A stretch of 53,773 nt of DNA from Candidatus Nanoarchaeia archaeon (GCA_028279045.1 JANQSZ010000002.1:1-53773); one strand, 5' to 3'. Shown: positions 7,641-16,079, numbered from the stretch's first letter. The notes: generated by a model from the sequence alone, not told the origin. Program-made: numbers and translations.

Positions 7641-8852
7641 TTACGCAGTCTTGCTGAGCCACTCCTCTTGGGCAGCATCAAGATCAAGACCTTCGGCAAG
7701 TTGAGTTGCGAACTCCGGCTTTTCCTCAGTTGCTTTCTTGAAGAACGGCAACGTATCTTGTAGTACGTGTCGGGATGAAGAATGTGATTCTGCAGCTATC
7801 TTTTCTGCGATAGCACGCTGTTTTTGGAAACGCATATTTGCGATAAATATCTTCAGAATTCTGCCGGGTTGTTTGTAATTAGCAGGTTTCTTGGAACGTT
7901 CGTCTTTTGCTATTGCTACACCACCAGAGAGCAATGCATTTACGTAGACAAGAAAACGCCAATGCTGCCAACGCCGAATTCTTCCTAGGAATATGTCTGC
8001 TTTTGCAATAGCGTACGCTGCACGGGCACGTGATTCCTTTTCAGGATACTCAGCAGGATAATTTTCATCAACCCACAACAAGGTTTTGTTGAGATCTTCT
8101 TCAACATCGTCAAATGCGTGCATGACCATGTCAAGATCAGTACTCTTGAACACTTTCATGAGCGCCTGTTCCATTGTTTCTGTACGGTTTCTCTCAGACA
8201 AATCATCAATGTCTTCTTTTGTGAGTTTGTCGCGGCCTGCGGTAAGCAATTGCACATCTGTAATGAGACCGCGCATATCACCGCCAGAACGACGTGCAAG
8301 ACTTTTGAGCGCATCTTCCTCAACATCGATGTTCTCTTTCTTTACAATCCTTGACAACACTTCATATGCAACCGTATGGTCGAGCAATTCGTATTCGATC
8401 ATCTCTGCGAGCTTACGAAGTCCTTTGAACTTTTTATGAGAGATGTCGTTAGCAGTCATGACTACAGGAAATGCTGTCTTATCAAGAATCTTGAGCAACG
8501 CAGGAATGCCGCCGCGATCCTTTGTGCCGGAGACACCGTCAATTTCATCAACAAGGATGAGTTTGCTTTTTGCAAATAAGCTCATTTGTTGTGAGGCAGC
8601 GCCAAGCAACTCAGTAATTGCAGCCTGGTTTCGAGCATCAGATGCATTGATTTCGAGAACTTCAAAATTGAGCTCTTCTGCCAGTGCGTATACAGAACTT
8701 GTCTTTCCGCATCCTGGCGGTCCATACAACAACACTGCTTTCTTCTTCTTTTGCTGGAGAAAATTTCGCAATTGAAGGATTGCTTTTTCCTGGCCGATCA
8801 AGTCATCAGGAGAAGACGGCAAATATTTCTGGACCCACGGAAGATTGCTCAT
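7641..8852 (-). CDS. rfcL: Replication factor C large subunit (clamp loader)
   Basis: The AAA+ clamp loader subunit that, with RFC small subunits, opens and loads PCNA. Seen in order: N-terminal LPWVQKYLP and DDLIGQEKA, Walker A GPPGCGKTSS, INASDARN, Walker B LILVDEIDG, then the RFC collar region. I place the start at the ATG at 8852 (403 aa) because a TATA box is centred 25 nt upstream; the track uses an ATG 12 nt earlier. It lacks the long acidic/basic tail and PIP-box extension of many euryarchaeal RFC-L proteins, so it is compact, but the domain itself is intact. It diverges from valS across a 64-76 bp promoter region. Confidence 0.95.
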   Translation of the reverse strand: MSNLPWVQKYLPSSPDDLIGQEKAILQLRNFLQQKKKKAVLLYGPPGCGKTSSVYALAEELNFEVLEINASDARNQAAITELLGAASQQMSLFAKSKLILVDEIDGVSGTKDRGGIPALLKILDKTAFPVVMTANDISHKKFKGLRKLAEMIEYELLDHTVAYEVLSRIVKKENIDVEEDALKSLARRSGGDMRGLITDVQLLTAGRDKLTKEDIDDLSERNRTETMEQALMKVFKSTDLDMVMHAFDDVEEDLNKTLLWVDENYPAEYPEKESRARAAYAIAKADIFLGRIRRWQHWRFLVYVNALLSGGVAIAKDERSKKPANYKQPGRILKIFIANMRFQKQRAIAEKIAAESHSSSRHVLQDTLPFFKKATEEKPEFATQLAEGLDLDAAQEEWLSKTA

Positions 8853-8870
8853 ATTCTCTTGCATTGCGCT

Positions 8871-8883
8871 CTAATTTATATGC
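8871..8883 (-). promoter_or_regulatory. TATA box of rfcL
   Basis: The minus strand reads GCATATAAATTAG. The core is centred about 25 nt before the ATG at 8852 and too close to the ATG at 8864 to serve it. It therefore supports the shorter, leaderless start. Confidence 0.6.
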
Positions 8884-8897
8884 TTTCTGTGAGCAAC

Positions 8898-8908
8898 CTT
8901 TAAAAAGA
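8898..8908 (+). promoter_or_regulatory. TATA box of valS
   Basis: CTTTAAAAAG is centred about 26 nt upstream of the valS ATG at 8929, predicting a leaderless transcript. It lies back to back with the rfcL promoter. Confidence 0.6.
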
Positions 8909-8928
8909 GCTGATAAACCCAAAGAACC

Positions 8929-11319
8929 ATGGAAGAAAAGAAGCGTTACGACGCTGCAGAAGCAGAAGAACGATGGCAAAAGTACTGGGAAAAGGAAGGA
9001 ACATACGCCTTTGATCCTGATAGCGATAAGCCGATCTACTCTGTTGACACGCCCCCTCCAACGGTTTCTGGAGAAATGCACTTGGGGCATGCATTTTCGT
9101 ACACGCAGACAGATATTATTGTTCGATTCAAACGCATGAAGGGATTCAACGTTTTCTATCCATTTGGAACCGATGACAATGGGTTGGCCACGGAACGACT
9201 CATTGAGAAAACAAAGAAAGTCAAGGCATCCAAAATGGATCGCCAGGAGTTTATTGATCTTTGCTTGGAAACACTTGAAACAATTCGACCTGAATTTGTG
9301 CAAGATTGGAAGAGCCTTGGAATCAGTTGCGATTGGAATGTTTTCTACTCGACGATTAATGATCACTCTCGCAAAATATCACAACAATCGTTCTTGGATT
9401 TGGTTAAGAAGGATCGTGTCTATCGGAAAGAAGCACCTGTTATTTGGGACACGCAAATGCAAACTGCGCTTTCCCAAGTAGAGCTTGAAGACCAAGAACA
9501 AGACTCTTACTTTAATGATATTACTTTTAAGGACGGCGGTAAAGATATTATTATTGCGACAACACGACCAGAATTACTGTGCAGTTGCGTTGCAGTATTT
9601 GTGCATCCTGACGACGAGAAACACAAAAAACTTGTTGGAAAGGAACTCGAAGTTCCTGTGTATCATCACAAAGTCAAGGTTATTGCTGACAAACGCGTAG
9701 ACCCAGAGAAAGGAACTGGAATCGTCATGTGCTGTACATTTGGAGATCAGACAGACATTGAATGGTACAAAGCATACGACTTACCGCTACGTGTTGGAAT
9801 CACAAAAGACGGTAAGATGACAGACCTTGCTGAGAAATATGCAGGCATGCCTATCAAAGAAGCTCGGAAAGCTATTATCGAAGACATGAAGAAATCTGGA
9901 GAGCTTGTTAATCAGAAAAAAATAAAGCATATTGTTAACGTCGGCGAACGGAGCGGTGTAGAAATTGAAATTCTTGAATCTCCACAATGGTTTGTTCGCT
10001 ATTTGGATTTGCGAGATACCTTTTTGAAATCTGGTAAGAAGCTGAAATGGTATCCTGATCACATGCGTTCGCGATACGATAACTGGGTTAACGGATTGCA
10101 ATGGGACTGGTGCATTTCACGACAACGCTACTTTGGCGTTCCGTTCCCTGTTTGGTACTCCAAAAAAACAGGAGAACCAATCTTTGCAGATTCTGATCAG
10201 TTGCCTGTAGATCCGCTGAAAGACAAACCAAAGAAATTACCAAAAGACCACACGGAAGATGATATTATTCCTGAAACTGACGTGTTTGACACGTGGGCAA
10301 CATCAAGTTTAACACCTGATTTGGCGACGCAATTATTTAAGGACCACAAAGTTTTCAAGAAACTACAGCCGATGAGCTTGCGACCGCAGGCGCATGACAT
10401 TATTTCGTTTTGGTTGTTTAACACTCTCGTGAAATCACAGATGCATCACAAGAGAAATCCATGGGAAACAGTTGCTATTAGCGGATGGGCCCTTGATGCG
10501 AAAGGAAAGAAGATGAGTAAGTCAAAGGGAAATGTTATTCACCCTCAAGAAATGCGAGACAAGTATAGCGCAGACGCACTACGATTCTGGGCAAGTAGCT
10601 CCAAGCTGGGAGATGACCTTGCGTTTTCTGAACGCGAATTTATTGCGGCATCACGAACAATCACAAAACTCTGGAACCTTGCACGCTTTACAGGAATGCA
10701 CCTGGAAGATTATGACGGCGGTGAAGGGGAGTTACAACCAATTGATCGCTGGTTATTATCTCGGTTGAATAGAACTGTTGCAACTGTAACAGATGCATTA
10801 GAGAATTACGATTATGTACGCATTCGATTGGACGTGGATAAGTTCTTCATGCAATCACTTGCTGATAACTATCTGGAAATTGTGAAAGACAGGCTGTATG
10901 GAGAGAAAAATGAATCTCGGACCGCAGCACAGTATGTTGTTAAAACTGCACTGACAACAGTCCTGAAATTGTTTGCGCCGGTACTGCCGCATATTACGGA
11001 AGAACTGTACCAGGAATACTGCGAGAAATCAAGCATTCATACTTCGTCGTGGCCAGAAGCTACTAAAAAACTTATCTCAGACGATATAGAGAAGCATGGA
11101 GACCTTGCTGTCAAAGTTATTAGCGCTGTCCGAAAAGCAAAATCACAACAAGGACTTTCGTTGAAACACGAATTTAACAAAATAACTATTGAATCCAGTT
11201 CTGAAAAGGAACTTGAAGCGTTCCTGCCTGCGATTAGCGCTGCAACCAAAACAAAAGACATTGCGTTTGGAAAAGCAAAGGAAGAAATCGAAGAAGGACT
11301 GAAGATTTCTATTGATTAG
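8929..11319 (+). CDS. valS: Valyl-tRNA synthetase
   Basis: A class I synthetase that charges tRNA-Val. The HIGH-type motif is in PPTVSGEMHLGHAFSYTQTD near residue 50. A CP1 editing insertion follows (ATTRPELLCSCVAVFVHP, then DPEKGTGIVMCCTFGDQTD), then the tRNA-synthetase core and the KMSKS loop in GKKMSKSKGNVIHP near residue 527. The last ~200 residues form the anticodon-binding helical domain. At 796 aa it is shorter than many ValRS enzymes, mainly for lack of a long C-terminal coiled coil, as is usual in archaea. It starts at the ATG 26 nt after a TATA box. The stop overlaps the convergent K+ channel gene by 4 bp. Confidence 0.97.
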   Translation: MEEKKRYDAAEAEERWQKYWEKEGTYAFDPDSDKPIYSVDTPPPTVSGEMHLGHAFSYTQTDIIVRFKRMKGFNVFYPFGTDDNGLATERLIEKTKKVKASKMDRQEFIDLCLETLETIRPEFVQDWKSLGISCDWNVFYSTINDHSRKISQQSFLDLVKKDRVYRKEAPVIWDTQMQTALSQVELEDQEQDSYFNDITFKDGGKDIIIATTRPELLCSCVAVFVHPDDEKHKKLVGKELEVPVYHHKVKVIADKRVDPEKGTGIVMCCTFGDQTDIEWYKAYDLPLRVGITKDGKMTDLAEKYAGMPIKEARKAIIEDMKKSGELVNQKKIKHIVNVGERSGVEIEILESPQWFVRYLDLRDTFLKSGKKLKWYPDHMRSRYDNWVNGLQWDWCISRQRYFGVPFPVWYSKKTGEPIFADSDQLPVDPLKDKPKKLPKDHTEDDIIPETDVFDTWATSSLTPDLATQLFKDHKVFKKLQPMSLRPQAHDIISFWLFNTLVKSQMHHKRNPWETVAISGWALDAKGKKMSKSKGNVIHPQEMRDKYSADALRFWASSSKLGDDLAFSEREFIAASRTITKLWNLARFTGMHLEDYDGGEGELQPIDRWLLSRLNRTVATVTDALENYDYVRIRLDVDKFFMQSLADNYLEIVKDRLYGEKNESRTAAQYVVKTALTTVLKLFAPVLPHITEELYQEYCEKSSIHTSSWPEATKKLISDDIEKHGDLAVKVISAVRKAKSQQGLSLKHEFNKITIESSSEKELEAFLPAISAATKTKDIAFGKAKEEIEEGLKISID

Positions 11320-11891
11320 TATTTTTTAAGCTCTTTCGGAGTTCCCATCAACAGCAGAATATCGCCGCTCTTAATCTTTTGATGGAATTCTATTCCTGTT
11401 TTGTAGTTACCTGAACGATCTTTCATAGCCATAACAACAATGCCTTGTCTCTTGAGAATATCTGCCTTGGTTTTGTTGTTTAGCGGGCTGCGAGCTTTCA
11501 CGCCAACCTCCTTCAAGACCAAGTTGTCTTTGCTACCTGCAATATCAATGATGTCTGTTGTTTCTCGTTCTTCTTCCAGAATCATTGCTTCATCTACGGT
11601 TCTGTGATTGAACCTGGCTCTTCTGATAGCGGGCTCGACAAGCGTGCTCCCAAGATAGCTGATGGTGTAAATTACGATACCGATCCCGGCAAACATCAAA
11701 ATGATTGTAAACACTTTCCCTTCAGAGGAAAGAGGGTGAACTTCTTCGAACCCAACAGTGGTCACGGTAATAGAAGTCATGTACATGGCATCTAGTAAGT
11801 TCATATCCTCAATCTGCATGTAGCCTGTGGCTCCTATTGCAAGGACTCCAAGCAAGATAAGAATAAGTACTGTTAGTTTACTGCCTTCCAC
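11316..11891 (-). CDS. Two-TM potassium channel with C-terminal RCK_C (TrkA-C) domain
   Basis: A 191-aa protein: an outer helix (LTVLILILLGVLAIGATGYM), a pore loop and filter TTVGFEEVHPLS, an inner helix (FTIILMFAGIGIVIYTISYLG), a charged linker, and a C-terminal RCK_C/TrkA-C regulatory domain from about residue 123 (DNLVLKEVGVKARSPLNNKT ... IKSGDILLLMGTP). The Rossmann RCK_N domain normally between pore and RCK_C is absent. The filter has Glu where the second Gly of TVGYGD normally sits, a variant found in related EVHPLS-type channels. The start is GTG at 11891, with a GAGGTGA Shine-Dalgarno a few bases upstream. It probably passes K+ gated by a ligand on RCK_C. Confidence 0.85.
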   Translation of the reverse strand: MEGSKLTVLILILLGVLAIGATGYMQIEDMNLLDAMYMTSITVTTVGFEEVHPLSSEGKVFTIILMFAGIGIVIYTISYLGSTLVEPAIRRARFNHRTVDEAMILEEERETTDIIDIAGSKDNLVLKEVGVKARSPLNNKTKADILKRQGIVVMAMKDRSGNYKTGIEFHQKIKSGDILLLMGTPKELKKY

Positions 11892-11925
11892 TTCATCACC
11901 TCTTAGATGGTATTCAACACACGCG

Positions 11926-11936
11926 GTATTTAAAGC
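11926..11936 (-). promoter_or_regulatory. TATA box of the K+ channel gene
   Basis: The minus strand reads GCTTTAAATAC, centred about 40 nt before the GTG at 11891. This predicts a leader of roughly 14 nt that contains the GAGGTGA ribosome-binding site at 11896-11902. Confidence 0.5.
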
Positions 11937-13321
11937 TTTTTCCAGCGAACGCCAGAATCAGTGTCATCCAGCTGGATGCCGCGCTTCTTTAGCTCATCTC
12001 GCAAGCGATCTGCTTCTGCGAAATCCTTGCTCTTTCGCGCTGCTTCGCGTTGATCTATGAGATCTTGCTCTTCCTTTGAGAGCTCCTGATCAGAGAAATC
12101 GAACACATTGAAAATACTGTTGAGAGATTCAAGGAAAGAGAGAATTTTTTGTGCATCTTCGTTAGAAACTGCATTGTCATCAAGCGCTTTGTTTATGTCG
12201 CGCACAAAATCAAATAACGTGCCGAGCGCCTCACTGATATTCAAGTCGTCGTCCATTGCGCGTTCGAAATCTTCCTTTGCGCGGGAAACAAGTGTTTCCT
12301 GAGATTCACCATCGCTGGAAGAAACATTTTTGAGCTTAGAAATTACTTCGTTAACACGCTCGATAGCATTCTTTGCTGCATCCAATCCTTCGAACGTGAA
12401 GTTAAGTTGCTGACGGTAATGTGTAGCCATTAGCAAATATCGAACAGAGATTCCGTCGTACCCTTTATCGAGAATATCACGAAGTGTAAAAAAGTTACCG
12501 AGTGATTTTGACATTTTCTTTCCATCAACAATCAAGTGGGCGTTGTGCACCCAGGTATGGGCGAATGTTTTTCCTGTTGCTGCTTCGCTTTGCGCAACTT
12601 CATTTTGGTGGTGCGGGAACACAAGATCAATACCGCCTGCATGCATATCAAACTCTTCGCCGAGGTACTTCATCGACATCGCGCTACACTCGATGTGCCA
12701 ACCAGGCCTTCCCTTACCGAGACTTGTTTCCCAGAACACATCGCCATCATCTTCATCCCAAGACTTCCATAGCGCAAAATCGGCTGCAGTCTGTTTATCG
12801 TACTCATCGCTTGATACCCGAGCACCAGCTTTCAACCCTTCCTTGTCGATACCAGCAAACAATCCGTAGTCATCAAACTTGGCAACATTATAGTATGTTG
12901 AATTGTCATCTGCAGTGTATGCAATGCCTTTCTGCTTGAGCGTTTCAATCATATCAACCATTTCTTGAATATGCTCGGTTGCTTTTGGATAGACGTCTGC
13001 AGGTTGAATGCCTAATGCATGCAGATCATCGAAGAACGCCTTGGAATATTTTTCAGTGTACTGCGTAAGGGAAATACCTTGCTTCATTGAACCTTTGATT
13101 GTTTTGTCATCAACATCCGTAAGATTCATGATGTGTTTTACTTCAAAACCGCGATACTTCAGATAGCGCTTGAGGATGTCTTGAGATACGTAGGCTCGGA
13201 AATTACCAATATGAGCAAAATCATACACTGTTGGACCACAGGTGTAGATTCCTATTTTTCCCTCTTCTAGGGTCTTGAGCGGCTCCTTCTTTCTGGTCCG
13301 GGTATTAAAGAACTGAATCAT
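11930..13321 (-). CDS. cysS: Cysteinyl-tRNA synthetase
   Basis: A class I synthetase of 463 aa that charges tRNA-Cys. Seen: zinc ligand and HIGH-type motif in YTCGPTVYDFAHIGNFRAYV, MNLTDVDDKTIKG, the second metal region GWHIECSAMSMKYLG with HAGGIDLVFPHHQNE, the KMSKS loop in GKKMSKSLGNFFT, the helical DALR region, and the C-terminal DELKKRGIQLDDTDSGVRWK typical of CysRS. All catalytic parts are present. The upstream TATA box (TTTAAAAGG) is about 28 nt before the ATG. DPANN archaea often use this direct route rather than SepRS/SepCysS. Confidence 0.97.
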   Translation of the reverse strand: MIQFFNTRTRKKEPLKTLEEGKIGIYTCGPTVYDFAHIGNFRAYVSQDILKRYLKYRGFEVKHIMNLTDVDDKTIKGSMKQGISLTQYTEKYSKAFFDDLHALGIQPADVYPKATEHIQEMVDMIETLKQKGIAYTADDNSTYYNVAKFDDYGLFAGIDKEGLKAGARVSSDEYDKQTAADFALWKSWDEDDGDVFWETSLGKGRPGWHIECSAMSMKYLGEEFDMHAGGIDLVFPHHQNEVAQSEAATGKTFAHTWVHNAHLIVDGKKMSKSLGNFFTLRDILDKGYDGISVRYLLMATHYRQQLNFTFEGLDAAKNAIERVNEVISKLKNVSSSDGESQETLVSRAKEDFERAMDDDLNISEALGTLFDFVRDINKALDDNAVSNEDAQKILSFLESLNSIFNVFDFSDQELSKEEQDLIDQREAARKSKDFAEADRLRDELKKRGIQLDDTDSGVRWKKL

Positions 13322-13343
13322 GTCGTACAGAGTTTAAATAGTC

Positions 13344-13354
13344 CTTTTAAACTT
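13344..13354 (-). promoter_or_regulatory. TATA box of cysS
   Basis: The minus strand reads AAGTTTAAAAGG, centred about 28 nt before the cysS ATG. A second A/T run (TATTTAAAC, 13332-13340) is nearer but too close for standard spacing. Confidence 0.45.
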
Positions 13355-13356
13355 TA

Positions 13357-13995
13357 TTACTCTTTCCGACAAATGAATAGGGCATGATCTCTCTGAAATG
13401 GACCGAGTTGTTTGGTATCAACAATGGTAATCTGATCAGAAAGCTCGCGCCGTACCTGAGAGAATACTGCTTTGGACTTCGCGGTTACGTCAATGCTCTT
13501 TGCTTTTACCGCGAGCATTGCAATGCCCCCTCTCTTTAGAAGGTGATCGGTATTCTTGAGAAAAATTTCTGTTTGGTTTTTCTGAGCAATATCTTGGAAA
13601 ATAAAATCAGCGATGCGCACTGTGCTTTCGTATCTCTTTGGATGGAGGGCGTCTTCCATTATTGGGAACACGTTTTTTCTATTTTGCATGTTGAGAATTA
13701 ATTGTTGCGTAACTAATGGTGCGAATTCAACACCAACAATTTTAGCTTTTGGAAATATATCAGATATATATGAAACAGTATACCCGTGTGCAGCACCAAG
13801 ATAAAGAATTGTAGCATCTTCGGGAAGTTTAGGAATCTCTGCTCCTTTCACGATGCCTGCTGCAAGTTTACTCTGCCCTGGATTCCAAACTCGATATTCC
13901 TTATTGTGGCGCGTTACTGTATCTTCTGTAAATAATGTTGTGCCAGGCTCTGCATTCAACGTGAGCATTTGCCGTTTTTCGTTAATGAAGTTCAT
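13357..13995 (-). CDS. flpA: Fibrillarin-like rRNA/tRNA 2'-O-methyltransferase
   Basis: A 212-aa S-adenosylmethionine-dependent methyltransferase, the catalytic subunit of box C/D ribonucleoproteins. Diagnostic motifs are YRVWNPGQSKLAAGI, the SAM-binding ILYLGAAHGYTVSYISDI, GVEFAP, and the later DFIFQDIAQKNQ. The protein is slightly shorter than the usual ~227 aa. It overlaps the stop of nop5 by 4 bp (ATGA), the classic archaeal nop5-fibrillarin operon, so the two are made together. Guide RNAs and L7Ae are not in the window. Confidence 0.96.
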   Translation of the reverse strand: MNFINEKRQMLTLNAEPGTTLFTEDTVTRHNKEYRVWNPGQSKLAAGIVKGAEIPKLPEDATILYLGAAHGYTVSYISDIFPKAKIVGVEFAPLVTQQLILNMQNRKNVFPIMEDALHPKRYESTVRIADFIFQDIAQKNQTEIFLKNTDHLLKRGGIAMLAVKAKSIDVTAKSKAVFSQVRRELSDQITIVDTKQLGPFQRDHALFICRKE

Positions 13996-14978
13996 CGGAA
14001 TCGCTTTTCAATACCTCGCATGAGTTTATCACCGATGAAATCGCCTTTAAAATAATCTACTTTTGCAGCAATGCTCAGTTTGTCGCCGAGAACGCGTGCT
14101 AATTTCCCTCGTTGCTTTTGTGGTATGCTCTGCATCATAGGATGTTCATGCAGCACACCATATTTTGGTGGGCGTTGTTTTCTATCGCGGAGAAATCTAA
14201 ATAACGCTTTTTCTGCTCCAAGTAATTGTATTGTCGAAGAAGGAAGCTCAGACAAATGTTTTAACGAACCTGCTAAAACAAGAAGTTGCGCACCGACAAC
14301 TTCGCCGGCAACAGCAGAAACATTTGGAAGTATAGACTGCATTTTTTCTCGCAGCACAGCCTCGGATCGTTCTTTCTCTTGGAAAAGAATAACAATGTTC
14401 TTTGACAGCGCTTGAATGTTCTTCTGATCTGTTTTTGACGCTTTTCTCCCTGTTAGTTCTTCGATGTTAAGGGAGTGTTGAAGCTCGTCTAAGGACTTTG
14501 AAGAAAGCGCTTGGGCAAACTCTTCATTGCTGTGTAGTCTTCGAGAAATTTCTGGAGCAAATATTTCTACTGTTTCTCGCAAGCGTTTCGACAATCTATT
14601 TGTTGTTTTAATGAGCTCGTCGTAAACATTCGCAGCCTCGATAACTGTACGATCTTCGGTAATTGCTTTCTGGATTCGAGCGCGGGTTACGGCGCGAGTT
14701 GCTGTCCATTCTTCCTTCATCACAGGGATTTTTGCACGTTTCTTTGGATCCCACGTAATTTTAATACCTGGTTTCTTGTACTGTTTCCAACCGAGAAAGT
14801 ATAATTCGTGCTTGGCGTTGCGCTCTATGACTTGTTCTTCTTCAGCACTCCATTTTCCTGTACGAAGATCTTCTTGATAGGCTTTGGAAGGTGGCTGGTG
14901 GTCTACTTTTTTGTAGCTGCCATCCTGTTCTTCGTAAACCCATACACCAAGAACATTTGAGAACACAAATCGTTTCAT
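13992..14978 (-). CDS. nop5: Nop5 (Nop56/58-like) box C/D RNP core protein
   Basis: A 328-aa scaffold that holds fibrillarin and L7Ae on box C/D guide RNA. The N-terminal fibrillarin-binding domain is followed by a coiled coil (about residues 110-220) and the Nop domain, with NVSAVAGEVVGAQLLVLAGS, LGAEKALFRFLRDRKQ and PKYGVLHEHPMM. The basic end GDFIGDKLMRGIEKRFR is typical. A TATA-like ATATTTAT sits about 28 nt before the ATG. It is the first gene of the nop5-flpA pair. Confidence 0.95.
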   Translation of the reverse strand: MKRFVFSNVLGVWVYEEQDGSYKKVDHQPPSKAYQEDLRTGKWSAEEEQVIERNAKHELYFLGWKQYKKPGIKITWDPKKRAKIPVMKEEWTATRAVTRARIQKAITEDRTVIEAANVYDELIKTTNRLSKRLRETVEIFAPEISRRLHSNEEFAQALSSKSLDELQHSLNIEELTGRKASKTDQKNIQALSKNIVILFQEKERSEAVLREKMQSILPNVSAVAGEVVGAQLLVLAGSLKHLSELPSSTIQLLGAEKALFRFLRDRKQRPPKYGVLHEHPMMQSIPQKQRGKLARVLGDKLSIAAKVDYFKGDFIGDKLMRGIEKRFR

Positions 14979-15002
14979 ACGGGCCTTAAAACTGCCGAAT
15001 TA

Positions 15003-15012
15003 ATAAATATTG
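15003..15012 (-). promoter_or_regulatory. TATA box of the nop5-flpA operon
   Basis: The minus strand reads CAATATTTAT, centred about 28 nt before the nop5 ATG at 14978. It lies in the 71-bp divergent gap shared with the small gene at 15050. Confidence 0.45.
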
Positions 15013-15049
15013 CCAAAAGACTTTAATACGCTTAATTTATACGCCTATT

Positions 15050-15499
15050 GTGCCAAAAAAAAGAGCAGCTAAACGCAGCGCTAAAAAGGGGAAACGCGCA
15101 GTTAAGGCTAAACCTCGAAGAGTAAGCTCTAGAATTTCTCGGCCAGAACCACTTTCTGATTTCCGTAGTTCGTATCAATCTCGCTACTACAGGAAAAGGC
15201 GGTTTGATCCGCTCCTTATTGCGATTGTGGCGGTGTTCATCATTGTCATTGTGCTAGGTGCGATGGTGTTTGCTCGGAATCCGCCAGATATTTCGTTGAA
15301 CTTCGGAGCAAAGAAAACAATTGATATCGAAGATCAGTGTTCACAATTCTATAACAATCTCGTGCATACAGTCAACAATGAGGCTGAATGTCAAGTTCAG
15401 TGTTATACACGATGCCAGGCACTGGATATGTCGCTCGACGACTTCCAGTTTACACAGCAACTCACTCGATGTCATGATTGCACGTGTGAATGCTCATGA
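15050..15499 (+). CDS. Small single-pass membrane protein with Cys-rich extracellular tail, unknown function
   Basis: 149 aa from a GTG start, with a TATA-like CTTTAATA centred about 25 nt upstream, so probably leaderless. The first ~50 residues are extremely basic (MPKKRAAKRSAKKGKRAVK), followed by one membrane helix (FDPLLIAIVAVFIIVIVLGAMVFA, about residues 55-80). A ~70-residue outer segment contains eight cysteines clustered as C-x3-C-x3-C and C-x2-C-x-C-x-C near the end (RCHDCTCECS). This positive-in orientation puts the cysteines outside, where they could form disulfides or bind metal. It overlaps the next gene by 4 bp. I do not recognise the family. Confidence 0.7.
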   Translation: MPKKRAAKRSAKKGKRAVKAKPRRVSSRISRPEPLSDFRSSYQSRYYRKRRFDPLLIAIVAVFIIVIVLGAMVFARNPPDISLNFGAKKTIDIEDQCSQFYNNLVHTVNNEAECQVQCYTRCQALDMSLDDFQFTQQLTRCHDCTCECS

Positions 15500-15801
15500 A
15501 AACCGAAGAAGAAATTGATGCATGGTATGAAGATCAAAAAACTACTCTTCTCGAGAGCTTTACAACTGCACTAAGCGATGAAAAAACAGCAAAATCTGCT
15601 GAATCTACATTTCATAAATCAATGCAGGATCTCATGAGCAAGTATACTGAACAGATGCACAAACAGATTGCATGGGCAGACGTACAGAAAGTCAAAGACA
15701 AGAAAAAAGCAGCAACTAAGGCGAAACGTGAAGAGCAGAAAGCTGCATTGCTTGCAAAGCTGCCATTCAAGAAGAAGAAACAAGAAGAAGACGAGCAATA
15801 G
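15496..15801 (+). CDS. Small charged helical protein, unknown function
   Basis: 101 aa from the ATG at 15496, which overlaps the upstream stop (ATGA); the track's start 6 nt earlier is less likely. It is highly charged and predicted almost entirely helical (EEEIDAWYEDQKTTLLESF at the start, Lys/Glu-rich KDKKKAATKAKREEQKAAL at the end). There is no signal or membrane segment, so it is cytoplasmic. Translational coupling to the basic membrane protein suggests the two interact. No family recognised. Confidence 0.65.
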   Translation: MKTEEEIDAWYEDQKTTLLESFTTALSDEKTAKSAESTFHKSMQDLMSKYTEQMHKQIAWADVQKVKDKKKAATKAKREEQKAALLAKLPFKKKKQEEDEQ

Positions 15802-15821
15802 TCTTACGCTGATTCTACAAT

Positions 15822-15841
15822 TGTCATACAGGCGTCATACA
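15822..15841. promoter_or_regulatory. Distal operator-like site with two GTCATACA copies
   Basis: TGTCATACAGG is followed directly by CGTCATACAA, giving two GTCATACA copies 11 bp apart (one helical turn). A third copy lies at 15900-15910 beside the TATA box. RHH repressors bind short direct or inverted repeats with such spacing, and RHH genes lie immediately downstream, so autoregulation is the natural inference. Confidence 0.45.
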
Positions 15842-15885
15842 ATATACTAATTGCAGTATTAAATATCTTAATCTATTGAATAGAA

Positions 15886-15910
15886 ACGTTTATATATTAT
15901 GTCATACAGG
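15886..15910 (+). promoter_or_regulatory. TATA box and proximal operator of the block A operon
   Basis: The TATA core TTTATATA (15889-15896) is preceded by a purine-rich BRE-like stretch (TAGAAACG). The predicted start site is near 15919, giving an 11-nt leader before the ATG at 15930. The third TGTCATACAGG copy (15900-15910) lies between TATA box and start site, where a bound repressor would block TFB or polymerase. Confidence 0.55.
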
Positions 15911-15929
15911 TGTCTACTCTGAGTAATAT

Positions 15930-16079
15930 ATGTCCGTGCAAACGCTGAACGTACGACTCCCTGCAGAAGTCGTCCAATGGATTGACACCCTAGTGGAAAG
16001 AGGCGTATACAAGAATCGTTCAGAAGCGATTCGCGAATTCTCACGTAAATACCTGGTGAAAAAGAGGTTGCATCAATGA
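15930..16079 (+). CDS. Ribbon-helix-helix (CopG/Arc-type) DNA-binding protein 1
   Basis: A 49-aa protein too short for the ORF track. It has the RHH layout: an N-terminal beta strand (QTLNVRLPAEVV), helix 1 (VQWIDTLVERG), and the YKNRSEAIREFSRK turn-plus-helix-2 signature. RHH proteins dimerise through the strands and contact the DNA major groove with them. It opens the block A operon, overlaps RHH gene 2 by 4 bp (ATGA), and lies just after repeated GTCATACA sites it may bind. No toxin gene is linked, so it is unlikely to be an antitoxin; a regulator of the surface-protein operon is more likely. Confidence 0.85.
   Translation: MSVQTLNVRLPAEVVQWIDTLVERGVYKNRSEAIREFSRKYLVKKRLHQ

Noticed and set aside
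7603-7662. N-terminal extension of glycyl-tRNA synthetase listed in the ORF track
   Set aside because: It would overlap rfcL and its own TATA box; the conserved N-terminus begins at the ATG at 7602.
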